The translations under genes were made by a program, and so were the position numbers. A stretch of DNA of 19,466 nt from Nitrospirota bacterium. Lineage in GTDB: Bacteria; Nitrospirota; Thermodesulfovibrionia; Thermodesulfovibrionales; JdFR-88. The stretch covers positions 1 through 19,466 of the forward strand of contig JAKAEG010000014.1 of assembly GCA_021819985.1 (NCBI GenBank), read 5' to 3'. The notes below the pieces were generated by a model. That model was not told the origin of the DNA, ran no database searches, and saw only the letters and a program-made list of their open reading frames with translations. This document shows, in pieces, positions 1 to 7,787 of the stretch (positions are counted from its first letter, which is position 1; each line of letters begins with the position of its first letter).

Positions 1-54
1 GGTGCGTTGGCCGTATTTTTTAACTATATCCGTTGCCTTAAGGAGGCGTTTCAT
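1..54 (-). CDS. lptB: LPS export ABC transporter ATP-binding protein LptB (N-terminal 18 codons only)
   Basis: The last 54 bases read on the minus strand as an open frame from an ATG (54-52), giving MKRLLKATDIVKKYGQRT, and run off the window edge. The KATDIVKKYGQRT stretch resembles the first beta-strand and aromatic A-loop region that opens ABC ATPase domains (L..x.LxKxYGxR in LptB). LptB is the cytoplasmic ATPase that powers LPS extraction by LptFG. The ATG overlaps the lptA stop as ATGA, so the two are probably translationally coupled. The gene order lptC-lptA-lptB is the classic one, which supports the call. No Walker motif lies inside the window, so identity depends on context plus 18 residues. 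Confidence 0.75.
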   Translation of the reverse strand, partial: MKRLLKATDIVKKYGQRT

Positions 55-572
55 TTGCTTTCTATAAAGACCTTGCTGTCCTTTACGTCCATTTTGTCAG
101 TAGAAACATAGTATGTTATGAGCGAGCCGGTGACCACCGAACTTGCCTGGGCTATTTTCGGGTTTTCGGTGAAAAGTATGCGGTCGTTCGCCTTTTCATA
201 ATGTGCCTTCCCGGCAGTTACGACCCGCCCCTCTTTTATGAGCTTCACGTTTCCTTCGGCGTCTATGGTATCGACCCCGCCATTTTCAAAGTAATGGACT
301 GTCATCTTGTCGGCAAAGAGTTCCATATCGTCGTTTTTGGCCGAGACCCTGCCATCGAAAACAGCTATATGGGCGTTCTGGTCAGCCGAAAGCGTATCGG
401 AAGTAATTACGATCGGCCCCTTCCTTGCGGGAATTTTTGATTTCCCTCCTGTTTTCGCCTTGCCTTGAATATTTTTCCTGTTCGGATTGGACTGTGCGGA
501 GGTGTTCTGCACCGCGGCAATCGCGGGGGTGCAGATCAAAAAAAGCGCCGCTATAATGTGAACTGTTTTAAT
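51..572 (-). CDS. lptA: LPS transport periplasmic protein LptA (OstA-like domain)
   Basis: LptA forms the periplasmic bridge that carries LPS from LptC to LptD. The OstA-type beta-jellyroll covers roughly the last 125 residues. It runs from GPIVITSDTLSADQ through the repeating strands FDGRVSAKNDDMELFADKM, EGNVKLIKEGRVVTAGKAHY and KIAQASSVVTGSLITYY. I chose the start from the signal peptide. The first standard start codon is TTG at 539-537, but that would cut a signal sequence in half. The frame stays open upstream, and an ATT at 572-570 gives (M)KTVHIIAALFLICTPAIAA, a good n-region, hydrophobic core and AxA cleavage site. That ATT shares one base with the lptC stop TAA. No clear Shine-Dalgarno sits before either candidate. 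A Lys-rich linker (NRKNIQGKAKTGGKSK) separates signal and domain. The family call is firm; the exact start is not. Confidence 0.85.
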   Translation of the reverse strand: MKTVHIIAALFLICTPAIAAVQNTSAQSNPNRKNIQGKAKTGGKSKIPARKGPIVITSDTLSADQNAHIAVFDGRVSAKNDDMELFADKMTVHYFENGGVDTIDAEGNVKLIKEGRVVTAGKAHYEKANDRILFTENPKIAQASSVVTGSLITYYVSTDKMDVKDSKVFIESK

Positions 573-1101
573 AAAAAATGGCTTTGACGTTCCTGTCCAG
601 CCTCATTGTTCTTTTCTGGTCGGCTTCAAGTCCGCGGCCCTCTATTTCGATCCCTTTTTTCTCAAGGAGCACCTCATCGTCCCCCCCGGTGTTCAGCTTC
701 CCGCCGGGCACGATCTGCAAGGAGCTTGTTTTCATATCGAACCCCTTCACCTGGCTTTTAACCTCCCCGGTCAATGAGAGCGTATTTTTATCCAGGTCAT
801 ATTGCCCGCCGCTGGCCATGAGTCTCGCGTTCTCGGAAGGGATATTTATATCCACATCGCTCAGGCTTGCAGTCCCGCCGTCTCCGGAAAAGACCGCCTT
901 TTTCGAAGTGGCGGACCACAGGGTCCTGTTTCCGATCACGTTCAGAACGTTTATATCCGATAAGGAAGAGTAATATACCGGGACTTTCTGAAGGCCGGTC
1001 TCACGCGGCTGGTTTTTCATCGTGAAAGCAGACAGGACCGCAGCAAGCAGGAACAGGACCGGCAGCATTTTTTTTAACGGCAGCGCACTTATATCCTTCA
1101 C
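568..1101 (-). CDS. lptC: LPS export protein LptC
   Basis: This 177-residue protein has one N-terminal membrane anchor (about residues 12-28, LPVLFLLAAVLSAFTM) followed by a periplasmic beta-rich domain. LptC is the bitopic inner-membrane protein that passes LPS from LptBFG to LptA. The domain has the expected strand-turn pattern, for example SKKAVFSGDGGTASLSDVDI, GGQYDLDKNTLSLTGEV and GRGLEADQKRTMRLDRNVKAIFY. The last of these is the usual LptC ending. It starts with GTG overlapping the aroE stop as GTGA and is followed directly by lptA. LptC sequences are poorly conserved, so the call leans on topology, length and position before lptA-lptB. Confidence 0.85.
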   Translation of the reverse strand: MKDISALPLKKMLPVLFLLAAVLSAFTMKNQPRETGLQKVPVYYSSLSDINVLNVIGNRTLWSATSKKAVFSGDGGTASLSDVDINIPSENARLMASGGQYDLDKNTLSLTGEVKSQVKGFDMKTSSLQIVPGGKLNTGGDDEVLLEKKGIEIEGRGLEADQKRTMRLDRNVKAIFY

Positions 1102-1931
1102 TTATGCTCCTGCATCCCCTGAATCAGGGCCGCCCGCATTGTCTCGTGCGGGGGGCGGACACCCGTCCAGAGTTCCTGGGCGAAAACTCCCTGCCACAAA
1201 AGCATTCCAAGCCCGTGGAAGGTCTTGAGTCCCGCCTTTTGGGCCTCGCGCAAAAAAGGCGTCTGCTTGTATATGAGGTCTCCTGCAACGGAGCCGGGCG
1301 CAAGTTTAGCCGGGTCTGCCGGCAAGGGGTCCGTCTCCTTAAGCCCCAGAGGTGTGGCATTTATGAGAATATCCACATCCTGCAGGTTATGTGCGTCCTG
1401 GGCGGTATCCACATTGTCTCTTATTTTCTTCAGGTCCAGGACAAGTTTTTCAAGCTTTACTTTATCGAGATCGAAAATCCTTAACTTGCGGGCTTTTTCT
1501 GAAAGGTAGTAGCTTACCGCCCTCGATGCCCCTCCTGCTCCGCAGATAAGGATGTGCTTGCCTTCCCAGTCAATTCTTTCTTCCGTAAGGGACTGTATGA
1601 AACCCCTGCCGTCGGTATTGTAGCCCTTGAGCCTTCCGCCCTCGTTCACGATAGTGTTTACGGCGCCGATAAAGGCGGCTTCCCTGTCTATCGCATCCAG
1701 CAAAGGGACAACATTTTCCTTGTGCGGAACTGTAATATTCACTCCCCTGATGCCTAGCGCCCGCACGGCCCTGACCGCATCCGGCAGGTCCTCAGGCTTT
1801 ACATGAAGGGCAAGATAACAGTAATCCAGGCCGGTCTCTCTGAAAGCGGCATTGTGCATCTGGGGCGACAGGCTGTGGCTTACCGGGTGGCCGAAAAGGG
1901 CCAGGAGTTTTGTATTTGCCGTTATTTTCAT
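1098..1931 (-). CDS. aroE: Shikimate dehydrogenase (NADP+)
   Basis: This enzyme reduces 3-dehydroshikimate to shikimate in aromatic amino-acid synthesis. All signature parts are visible in the 277 residues. The substrate loop is SHSLSP at 18-23. VNITVPHKEN at 64-73 holds the catalytic Lys71. GYNTDG at 103-108 holds the catalytic Asp107. The NADP-binding loop is GAGGASRAV at 131-139, and the C-terminal GLGMLLWQG segment is present. The length is typical for AroE. It follows the DUF512 gene after 38 nt and its stop overlaps the lptC GTG start, so it sits in the middle of the long minus-strand operon with no functional link to its LPS neighbours. The upstream leader is A-rich without a strong Shine-Dalgarno. 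Confidence 0.97.
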   Translation of the reverse strand: MKITANTKLLALFGHPVSHSLSPQMHNAAFRETGLDYCYLALHVKPEDLPDAVRAVRALGIRGVNITVPHKENVVPLLDAIDREAAFIGAVNTIVNEGGRLKGYNTDGRGFIQSLTEERIDWEGKHILICGAGGASRAVSYYLSEKARKLRIFDLDKVKLEKLVLDLKKIRDNVDTAQDAHNLQDVDILINATPLGLKETDPLPADPAKLAPGSVAGDLIYKQTPFLREAQKAGLKTFHGLGMLLWQGVFAQELWTGVRPPHETMRAALIQGMQEHK

Positions 1932-1969
1932 CTTTTTAATTTTATTTTATTTCTGTTTTCTGACCGTCT

Positions 1970-3289
1970 TTATTCATTGTGCTCCCCGGAAACGGCCTCA
2001 AGGAGCCCCTGCGGCGTTGCGCTGATAAGCTTTGATTTTATACCCAAAGCCGCTTCCATATCGGTAACGGCCACATCGTCCAGAAAGATATCTTCACCTT
2101 CTCTGACCACTGTATCGGGCACGAGTAGTATATCATGCGACGGGGCGAAATCTTCGAGGCTTTTGAGCGCGTCTCTGCCCGTAAGAAGGCCCGTAACGGT
2201 AACAGAAGGGCCAAAAAAACGGTTTTCGACCGGAACAGGCGTTATATGGTGTCCCTGTTTTTTCAGCTTATCAATGAACTTTGCCAGATACGGATAAAAC
2301 GAGGTCCCGGTGAAGGTCAGATATTTTTTTCCGGAGGGTGCGGCGTGTCCCGGTTTTTTAGCCTCATGCATATAAATTCTCTTCGCCTCGTGCATGAAAA
2401 GAGGGACCAGCCCGACGCCGTTTTCGATCTGGGGGAGATCGCCGTATTCGCTTAGCGGGGGCAGGGGAACCCCCCCTGCCTTTATATAAAGCTCGTCTGC
2501 TCCGTATACGATATTTTCGCCATGCTTTTTTCTGAAACGTTTCTGGAACCGGTCTATGATAGTGAGCGCGTCAGCGGCCTCTTCCTTTCCCACGGGTTTC
2601 AGTCTGCTCTTGCTGAAAGCCGTAAGGCCGACAGGAACGACGGCTATGGACATTACATACGGATAAAAAGAATACAGGTCGCTTATGGTTTTAGCCAGGG
2701 ATTTTCCATCGTTTATTCCCGGGCAAAGCACGATCTGCGTATGGGCGCGGAGTTTGTTGTCCCTGAAAAAGCGCAGGTCCTTCATGATGTCCGGGGCAGC
2801 GGGGTTTCCAAGCAGCAGCTTTCTTATAGCGTCATCCGTGCTGTGGATTGAGATATAAAGCGGGCTCAGCCTTTGAGTTGCGATGCGCTTTTTATCGTTG
2901 TCCGTCAGGTTGGCCATGGTGATGTAATTGCCGTAAATGAAGGACATCCTGTAGTCCTCATCCTTTAAATACAGGGACTTTCGCATGCCTTTGGGCAGCT
3001 GGGAGACGAAGCAGAAGGTACAGCGGTTGCCGCAGCGCTTAACCGGGAAATGTTTCAGCGATATTCCCGTCTCGCCGCCTTCCGGGACCTCCAAAAGCAC
3101 ACGGCCCGCCTTTCTGAACTCCATTTCCAGGGCGCAGTCGTCCTTGTGGAAAAAGAAGTCTATAAGGTCCGAGATCCTGTTGCCGTTAATGGAGATGAGC
3201 GTATCTCCCGCGCTAATTCCGGCTTTAGCCGCAAGGCTGCCAGCGGTTACGCTTTCTATCTCAACCCCTGTCTTTTCTCTCTGACGCAA
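1970..3289 (-). CDS. DUF512 radical-SAM protein with N-terminal PDZ-like domain
   Basis: This is a member of the DUF512 / TIGR03279-type putative Fe-S oxidoreductases, whose reaction is unknown to me. Order of parts: a PDZ-like segment (about residues 8-50, VEIESVTAGSLAAKAGISAGDTLISINGNRI); a radical-SAM-like core with a CxxxCxxC cluster at Cys86, Cys90 and Cys93 (numbered from the TTG start); and the DUF512 C-terminal half with GADELYIKAGGVPLPPLSEYGDLPQIENG. Start choice: a TTG at 3289-3287 has AGAGGA (3302-3297) seven bases upstream. The earlier in-frame ATG at 3310-3308 has no Shine-Dalgarno and would lengthen the overlap with pgsA from 29 to 50 nt. Either way the start lies inside pgsA, so coupling is likely. 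Confidence 0.88.
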   Translation of the reverse strand: MRQREKTGVEIESVTAGSLAAKAGISAGDTLISINGNRISDLIDFFFHKDDCALEMEFRKAGRVLLEVPEGGETGISLKHFPVKRCGNRCTFCFVSQLPKGMRKSLYLKDEDYRMSFIYGNYITMANLTDNDKKRIATQRLSPLYISIHSTDDAIRKLLLGNPAAPDIMKDLRFFRDNKLRAHTQIVLCPGINDGKSLAKTISDLYSFYPYVMSIAVVPVGLTAFSKSRLKPVGKEEAADALTIIDRFQKRFRKKHGENIVYGADELYIKAGGVPLPPLSEYGDLPQIENGVGLVPLFMHEAKRIYMHEAKKPGHAAPSGKKYLTFTGTSFYPYLAKFIDKLKKQGHHITPVPVENRFFGPSVTVTGLLTGRDALKSLEDFAPSHDILLVPDTVVREGEDIFLDDVAVTDMEAALGIKSKLISATPQGLLEAVSGEHNE

Positions 3290-3824
3290 TCTTGATTCCT
3301 CTTTGCACATATTGCAGGCCGGAGGCTGCCGTGAGCCCGGCCGCGATCCATATCATCGCCAATATAACAGGCGCCGTAATATAGCCGTAAGTGATCTTCA
3401 GGAGCACGGCCGTCAAAAGGGTGAACTGCGCGGCTATTGCAAGCTTGCCTGTCCTCGTGGGCGCTATCTGGACAGTCCCTCCGGAAAGGCTCAGCATCCC
3501 CCATCCCAATATAACTATTATATCCCTGCTTAAGACCACAATTGCAAGCCAGACCGGGATAATGCGGAGCGTGAGAAACACTATGAAAGCGGTGATCAGC
3601 ATGAATTTGTCCGCCAGGGGGTCCAGCAGCGATCCTATGTCGGGTTTTTTGCCGCTCAGCCTGGCTATCATGCCGTCGAGCTTGTCCGTTATGGCGGCGA
3701 AAAGAAAAATGAAGAACGCCAGGTCGAACCGCCCGTAAACCGCGGCCGTAGCGAAACAGGGGATAAGTATGATCCTTATCAGGGTGAGAATATTGGGGAT
3801 GTTCAGTGGAATGGCGCTCAGCAC
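3261..3824 (-). CDS. pgsA: CDP-diacylglycerol--glycerol-3-phosphate 3-phosphatidyltransferase
   Basis: This integral membrane enzyme makes phosphatidylglycerol phosphate, the committed step to PG and cardiolipin. The full CDP-alcohol phosphatidyltransferase signature is present: Asp47, Asp50-Gly51, Ala54-Arg55, Gly64, Asp68 and Asp72, spaced exactly as D-x2-DG-x2-AR-x8-G-x3-D-x3-D. The N-terminus (IPNILTLIRIILIP) is the usual first helix of PgsA, and several further hydrophobic helices follow. At 187 residues the length is typical. The start is a GTG at 3824-3822, 14 nt after the TPR gene, with no good Shine-Dalgarno. The closely related PssA has the same motif; length and N-terminus favour PgsA. 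Confidence 0.92.
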   Translation of the reverse strand: MLSAIPLNIPNILTLIRIILIPCFATAAVYGRFDLAFFIFLFAAITDKLDGMIARLSGKKPDIGSLLDPLADKFMLITAFIVFLTLRIIPVWLAIVVLSRDIIVILGWGMLSLSGGTVQIAPTRTGKLAIAAQFTLLTAVLLKITYGYITAPVILAMIWIAAGLTAASGLQYVQRGIKIASERKDRG

Positions 3825-3838
3825 CGGTGGTTTCTTTT

Positions 3839-4972
3839 TCAGGGGATGTTGACCGGAAGAACGCTGAAATCCGGCATTTTCAGCCCAAGTTCTTTATAAC
3901 AGTCCGGTTTTACGCGGGCACCCTTTGGATTTGAAATACCATGGGGATTTGGAACAAGTGAAAGTGAAAAATGTTCCAGGAGTCCGGAGGCATGGCAGGC
4001 CTCAACCGCAAAGCCGTGCTCCTTTGCCGCTTCGAGCGCTTTTTGGGCAAGTTTTGCGGCATTTTTGATGCCTCCCTTCATAGCCTGCAGTTCCGCCCTG
4101 GACAAAAGGCAATAGATCTTGCCCCTGGGGTCTTTGGTCTTGGTAAACAGTTTTTCGGCCTCTTTCAGGGCGTCAAGGGCCTCATTTCTTTTATCCATTA
4201 AAGCTAGCGACTTGCCTGAACTCCACAGGGTGTACGATGAGCTGACGATATCGCCTATGCGCTTGTAGACCTTAAGCGCCTTTCTGAAATATTGAAGGGC
4301 CCCCTTATGATCGCCGGACATCCTCAGGGCGTTTCCTATCCCGCAATAGGAATAAGCGACGCCGAAGGGGTCTTTAAGCTTTCTGAATAATGTGTGCGCC
4401 CTGGTGTAATTGCTGAGGGAAGATTTGTACGACCCTTTTATCCTGAACGCCCCGCCAAGACCGTTCAAACAATAACCCGCCGCATGCTGATCGCCCAGGC
4501 GGGTGAATATCTGTTTCGCCTCGGAAAAGGCCTTTATCGCGCCGTCAATGTCGCCTTTGATCCTCAGGGTGCCGCCCTTGGACCACAGGACAAACGCAAG
4601 GGCCTCCTCGTCATTTAGTTTTTTATATATCTTCTCGGATTGGACAAGCAGCTTCAGGGCTTTTTTCCAGTCGCCCTGTGCCCTGTGAGAAAGCGCAAGA
4701 CTCGCGGCAGCATCGGCCTGACGCGCTTTGCCTTGAAGCTCTTTTGCGTGGAGTTCGGCCTTTTCATAATGGGTGATGGCCTTGTTGAAATCCCCAAGCA
4801 TCCTCCAGTTATGGCCTGAAAGCAAATGGCAATGGAAGAGGTCTTCGTGGTTTTGGGGCTCAAGCGATTTTTCCGCAGCCCGCAGCACGGAAAGCGATTG
4901 CCTGTAGAGCGCCTTGTGTCTTAATGCGTCCGCTTTATCGAGAGTTTTTTCGTTTTCTTTTTCTTTTGTCAT
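3839..4972 (-). CDS. Tetratricopeptide (TPR) repeat protein, function unknown
   Basis: This 377-residue soluble protein has no visible signal peptide or membrane segment. From about residue 85 to 330 it is built of consecutive units of about 40 residues, longer than the canonical 34. Each has a G-aligned helix pair, for example LWSKGGTLRIKGDIDGAIKAFSEAKQIF, LNGLGGAFRIKGSYKSSLSNYTRAHTLF and CGIGNALRMSGDHKGALQYFRKALKVY. The 40-residue spacing is like that of MalT/LGN-type TPR proteins, which act as protein-interaction scaffolds. The C-terminal ~45 residues leave the repeat pattern and end in a Pro-rich tail. It lies 12 nt after rpe and 14 nt before pgsA. No partner can be deduced from sequence. 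The N-terminus is Lys/Glu-rich. Confidence 0.85.
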   Translation of the reverse strand: MTKEKENEKTLDKADALRHKALYRQSLSVLRAAEKSLEPQNHEDLFHCHLLSGHNWRMLGDFNKAITHYEKAELHAKELQGKARQADAAASLALSHRAQGDWKKALKLLVQSEKIYKKLNDEEALAFVLWSKGGTLRIKGDIDGAIKAFSEAKQIFTRLGDQHAAGYCLNGLGGAFRIKGSYKSSLSNYTRAHTLFRKLKDPFGVAYSYCGIGNALRMSGDHKGALQYFRKALKVYKRIGDIVSSSYTLWSSGKSLALMDKRNEALDALKEAEKLFTKTKDPRGKIYCLLSRAELQAMKGGIKNAAKLAQKALEAAKEHGFAVEACHASGLLEHFSLSLVPNPHGISNPKGARVKPDCYKELGLKMPDFSVLPVNIP

Positions 4973-4984
4973 TTTCAGTTTTTT

Positions 4985-5668
4985 TTATTTCCTTATTGAA
5001 CGGACCAGGTCCGCGTAATCATTTGTGCCGTAAAAGGCCGATCCCATGACCAGGATGTCCGCTCCAGCGTCAACTACGGATTTGAATATCTCCCCGGGCT
5101 TGACCCCGCCGTCGACCGCTATGAGCGCACCCGGGTTCTTCTCTTCCGCCAGTCTTTTTGTTTGCTCGATCTTTTCAAACGCATGAGGTATGAAGGCCTG
5201 GCCCCCGAAACCGGGATTGACCGACATGATGAGCACCATGTCCAGATCGTATATTATGCTTTCAAGGCTCGAAACGGGGGTGGCAGGATTTAGGGCAACA
5301 CCGGCCCTGGCGCCGCGCTCCTTTATACGGTTTACCGTCCTGTTCAAATGGATGCACGCCTCCATGTGTACCGTGACGAAATCGGCCCCGGCATCGATGA
5401 AATCATCCAGGTAGAGGTCCGGGTTTGATATCATCAGATGGACATCAAGGGGAAGTTTTGTCGCTTTCCTCATTGCCTTTACAATAAACGGGCCTATGGT
5501 CATGTTAGGCACGAAATGACCATCCATTATGTCCACGTGAAGCATGTCCGCGCCGGCATCCTCAGTGGCCTTCAATTCTTCCTTGAGCCGGAGGAAATCC
5601 GCCGATAAAAGCGAAGGGGCGATATAGTACTTCCCTTTTTCTGTTTTTATTTTTTTTGTCTTTTCCAT
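4985..5668 (-). CDS. rpe: Ribulose-phosphate 3-epimerase
   Basis: This enzyme interconverts ribulose 5-phosphate and xylulose 5-phosphate in the pentose phosphate pathway. The TIM-barrel signatures are intact: IAPSLLSADF (16-25), HVDIMDGHFVPN with metal ligands His44 and Asp46, DVHLMI with His77, MSVNPGFGGQAF (148-159), and VDGGV with Asp186. The length of 227 is slightly long because of a Lys-rich N-terminal extension (residues 2-13, EKTKKIKTEKGK) before the usual start of the barrel. I see no start codon nearer the barrel, so the extension is probably real. The preceding 26-nt spacer after the PASTA gene is nearly all A on the coding strand. Confidence 0.97.
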   Translation of the reverse strand: MEKTKKIKTEKGKYYIAPSLLSADFLRLKEELKATEDAGADMLHVDIMDGHFVPNMTIGPFIVKAMRKATKLPLDVHLMISNPDLYLDDFIDAGADFVTVHMEACIHLNRTVNRIKERGARAGVALNPATPVSSLESIIYDLDMVLIMSVNPGFGGQAFIPHAFEKIEQTKRLAEEKNPGALIAVDGGVKPGEIFKSVVDAGADILVMGSAFYGTNDYADLVRSIRK

Positions 5669-5674
5669 TTTTTA

Positions 5675-5688
5675 TTTTTTGATTTTTC
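5675..5688 (-). repeat. A-rich 14-mer GAAAAATCAAAAAA, copy 1
   Basis: On the minus strand the spacer before rpe carries GAAAAATCAAAAAA. It sits in a longer A-rich tract that continues into the Lys-rich N-terminus of Rpe. The same 14-mer occurs at 10322-10335 and 17087-17100. It is low-complexity, so common descent is uncertain. Confidence 0.4.
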
Positions 5689-5694
5689 CCGCTA

Positions 5695-6417
5695 TCAAAT
5701 GTTTCCCATAGCCGGGCCCATCACATTGGGCTGTCCCAGGGAAAGAAATACTTTCTGACCTGCCGCTATTTTTGCCCCCGGGTCTGGTTTTTGGGAGATG
5801 ACATTCTGCCCCCCGGCCCCGAAACCGACGGCATTGTCGAAAACAGGTTCCAGTCCAAGCCCCGCAGCCAGGTTCTGCGCCTGAGCGATGCTCATGCCCG
5901 TGAAATCAGGGCAGTAATAGCTTACCTCAGAGGGGCCGTTGCTTACAATAACGGAAACAGGACCGCTCTTCTCATCGAGATTCGGGTCCTGAGCTATTAT
6001 TGTGCCTTTTGGCTGGTTTCCGGAATAGATGGAAATGATATTGAGTATCTTCAGGCCCGCCGCATTCAGGAGTGAGACGGCTTCATCCAGTGTCTTTCCA
6101 AGCACGGACGGTGTCCGGGGGGTGGATGGCCCAAGGCTAAGCGCCACCTGCACCGGGGTATCGAGTCTGACGTTTTCGCCAGGGGCAGGCTCCTGGCTGA
6201 CGATATAGCCCTGCGGCACGACGGGATCGAAATCCTCACTTTTAATCTCAAACCGGAGTCCCAGGTCTTTAAGGGCGTTCATAGCCGCCTGCGGCGGCTG
6301 ACCCTTCAGGTCGGGCACAGCCACTTTCTTGCTAAGCAGAATGACCTTGTACGTCAGAAAACCCGATGCCACCCCAAGGACCATAAACAGAAAAATGAAG
6401 AGAAACTTTTTTTTCAT
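5695..6417 (-). CDS. Membrane-anchored protein with three PASTA domains
   Basis: This 240-residue protein has a short basic N-terminus, one membrane segment (about 5-27) and three tandem PASTA repeats at about 32-97, 102-162 and 169-228. Each contains the VPDLxGx..A...L...GL core and a QxPxPG..V turn (SQEPAPGENV, AQDPNLDEKS, SQKPDPGAKI). PASTA domains bind muropeptides or beta-lactam-like ligands in Ser/Thr kinases and PBPs. Here there is no kinase or transpeptidase domain, so the protein is a stand-alone, probably periplasm-facing PASTA module. Its ATG overlaps the rsmB stop as ATGA. I recall this rsmB-PASTA-rpe order from deltaproteobacteria-like genomes. The role in wall sensing is inference. 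Confidence 0.88.
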   Translation of the reverse strand: MKKKFLFIFLFMVLGVASGFLTYKVILLSKKVAVPDLKGQPPQAAMNALKDLGLRFEIKSEDFDPVVPQGYIVSQEPAPGENVRLDTPVQVALSLGPSTPRTPSVLGKTLDEAVSLLNAAGLKILNIISIYSGNQPKGTIIAQDPNLDEKSGPVSVIVSNGPSEVSYYCPDFTGMSIAQAQNLAAGLGLEPVFDNAVGFGAGGQNVISQKPDPGAKIAAGQKVFLSLGQPNVMGPAMGNI

Positions 6418-7787
6418 TGTTTTAGTTTTATCAATTTTGCCATAAAAAACCCGTCCATGTCCTGCCTGTGCGGGTAGGTCCTGATAAATCCGTTTTCGGA
6501 AAACGGCAAAAACATATCCGGTATGTCCTTATCCATATAAAAATCGTTCGCGTCCGCCAGAAATTTTTTTATCACCATTTCGCCCTCTTCGGGTTCCGTG
6601 GAGCAGGTCGAGTAGACCAGGGCGCCTCCCTTTTTCAGGGCGGCGGCAACCGCCATAAGCATTTCCAGCTCTTTCCTGCCGGAGCGCGCAAGCGAATCCT
6701 CACTCTGCCTGTATTTTACATCGGGATTGCGCCTTATGACCCCAAGGGAGGAGCAGGGCGCATCGAGGAGTATCCGGTCGAAATAGCCGGGCCTTCTGAA
6801 TCCGGTGCTGTCTTTAGAGGTAATGTCTTCCAGGGCAGGATGTATGGAAGAAAGGCCGAGCCTGGACATATTTTCCCTGATCATGTCCACCCTCCTTTGC
6901 TCGGTATCCAATGCGGTTATCTCTCCGCGGTCTTTCATGAGCTCTGCGATATGCGTGGTCTTTCCGCCGGGAGCCGCGCAGGCGTCGAGGATTCTTTCTT
7001 CCGGAAATGGGGCCAGGAAAAAACTTACAAGCTGGGCCGCCTCGTCCTGCGCGATACAGAAGGGGTGGATGAATTCCAGATCCCGCCAGGATACATGGCC
7101 TTCTATTTTTATGCCGGAGGGGCTTATTTGGGTGGGTCCGGCCTCTATGCCTTTTAAAGCGAGCATCTCAAGGACCTCTTCACGGGTCTTTCTCAGCGTA
7201 TTCACTCTGAGCACAAGCGGCGGGATGCGGTTTCCCGCCTCTGCCAGGGCAAGCGCCTCATCGGCGCCAAGTCTCTGTGCCCATCTTTTTATCAGCCATA
7301 GCGGCGAGGATGTGTATATGCTTATCGCCTTTTGCCTATCTTCCGTTTTGAGCGAGGCATTTTCGGAATCAGCTTTCAATTTGTTCAATCTCTCAATGAC
7401 GGCGTCTTTCCCGCGGGCGGCGTTTCTCAGCACCGCATTTACAAGCGAGGGTTTTCCGTGTCCGGGGAAGAAAGCCTTTTCCAGTTCGACCGACTCATTT
7501 ACCGCGGCCCTCTCCGGCACGCGCGTATAGAGCATCTGATACAGGCCCATTCTCAAATTATCAAGCGTCGGGATTTTTTTGTTTTCTGGAAGTTTGCTTA
7601 GAAATCCCGACAGAAGGTGATCAAGAAGATACTGCCGCCTCAGGACGCCATAGACGAGTTCCATGACAAGCGCCCTGTCTCTTTTATCGATATCGAGGGG
7701 ATCGAGCGCGTCTTTGGGGCGGCTGCCGTTTCTGATCTCCCCGATCGCTTGCAAGGCAATCATGCGGGCGTTGCTGTATAAAGGCAT
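6414..7787 (-). CDS. rsmB: 16S rRNA (cytosine-967-C5)-methyltransferase RsmB
   Basis: RsmB methylates C967 of 16S rRNA using SAM. The N-terminal ~130 residues form the NusB-like RNA-binding domain (ALQAIGEIRNG, ALVMELVYGVLRRQYLLD, ERAAVNESVELEKAF). The Rossmann methyltransferase domain follows, with the SAM loop DACAAPGGKT at 268-277, motif IV LLDAPCSSLGV with Cys345, and motif VI YSTCS with Cys395, the expected nucleophile. The length of 457 is close to the family norm. It is the first gene of the minus-strand operon, facing dxr across a 198-nt spacer. The start ATG at 7787-7785 has only an A-rich leader with weak AG-containing ribosome-binding sequence. Confidence 0.96.
   Translation of the reverse strand: MPLYSNARMIALQAIGEIRNGSRPKDALDPLDIDKRDRALVMELVYGVLRRQYLLDHLLSGFLSKLPENKKIPTLDNLRMGLYQMLYTRVPERAAVNESVELEKAFFPGHGKPSLVNAVLRNAARGKDAVIERLNKLKADSENASLKTEDRQKAISIYTSSPLWLIKRWAQRLGADEALALAEAGNRIPPLVLRVNTLRKTREEVLEMLALKGIEAGPTQISPSGIKIEGHVSWRDLEFIHPFCIAQDEAAQLVSFFLAPFPEERILDACAAPGGKTTHIAELMKDRGEITALDTEQRRVDMIRENMSRLGLSSIHPALEDITSKDSTGFRRPGYFDRILLDAPCSSLGVIRRNPDVKYRQSEDSLARSGRKELEMLMAVAAALKKGGALVYSTCSTEPEEGEMVIKKFLADANDFYMDKDIPDMFLPFSENGFIRTYPHRQDMDGFFMAKLIKLKQ

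Noticed and set aside
6805..7530. 241-codon plus-strand frame inside rsmB
   Set aside because: It is the shadow of rsmB: Ser-rich, no motifs, and in conflict with an intact methyltransferase.
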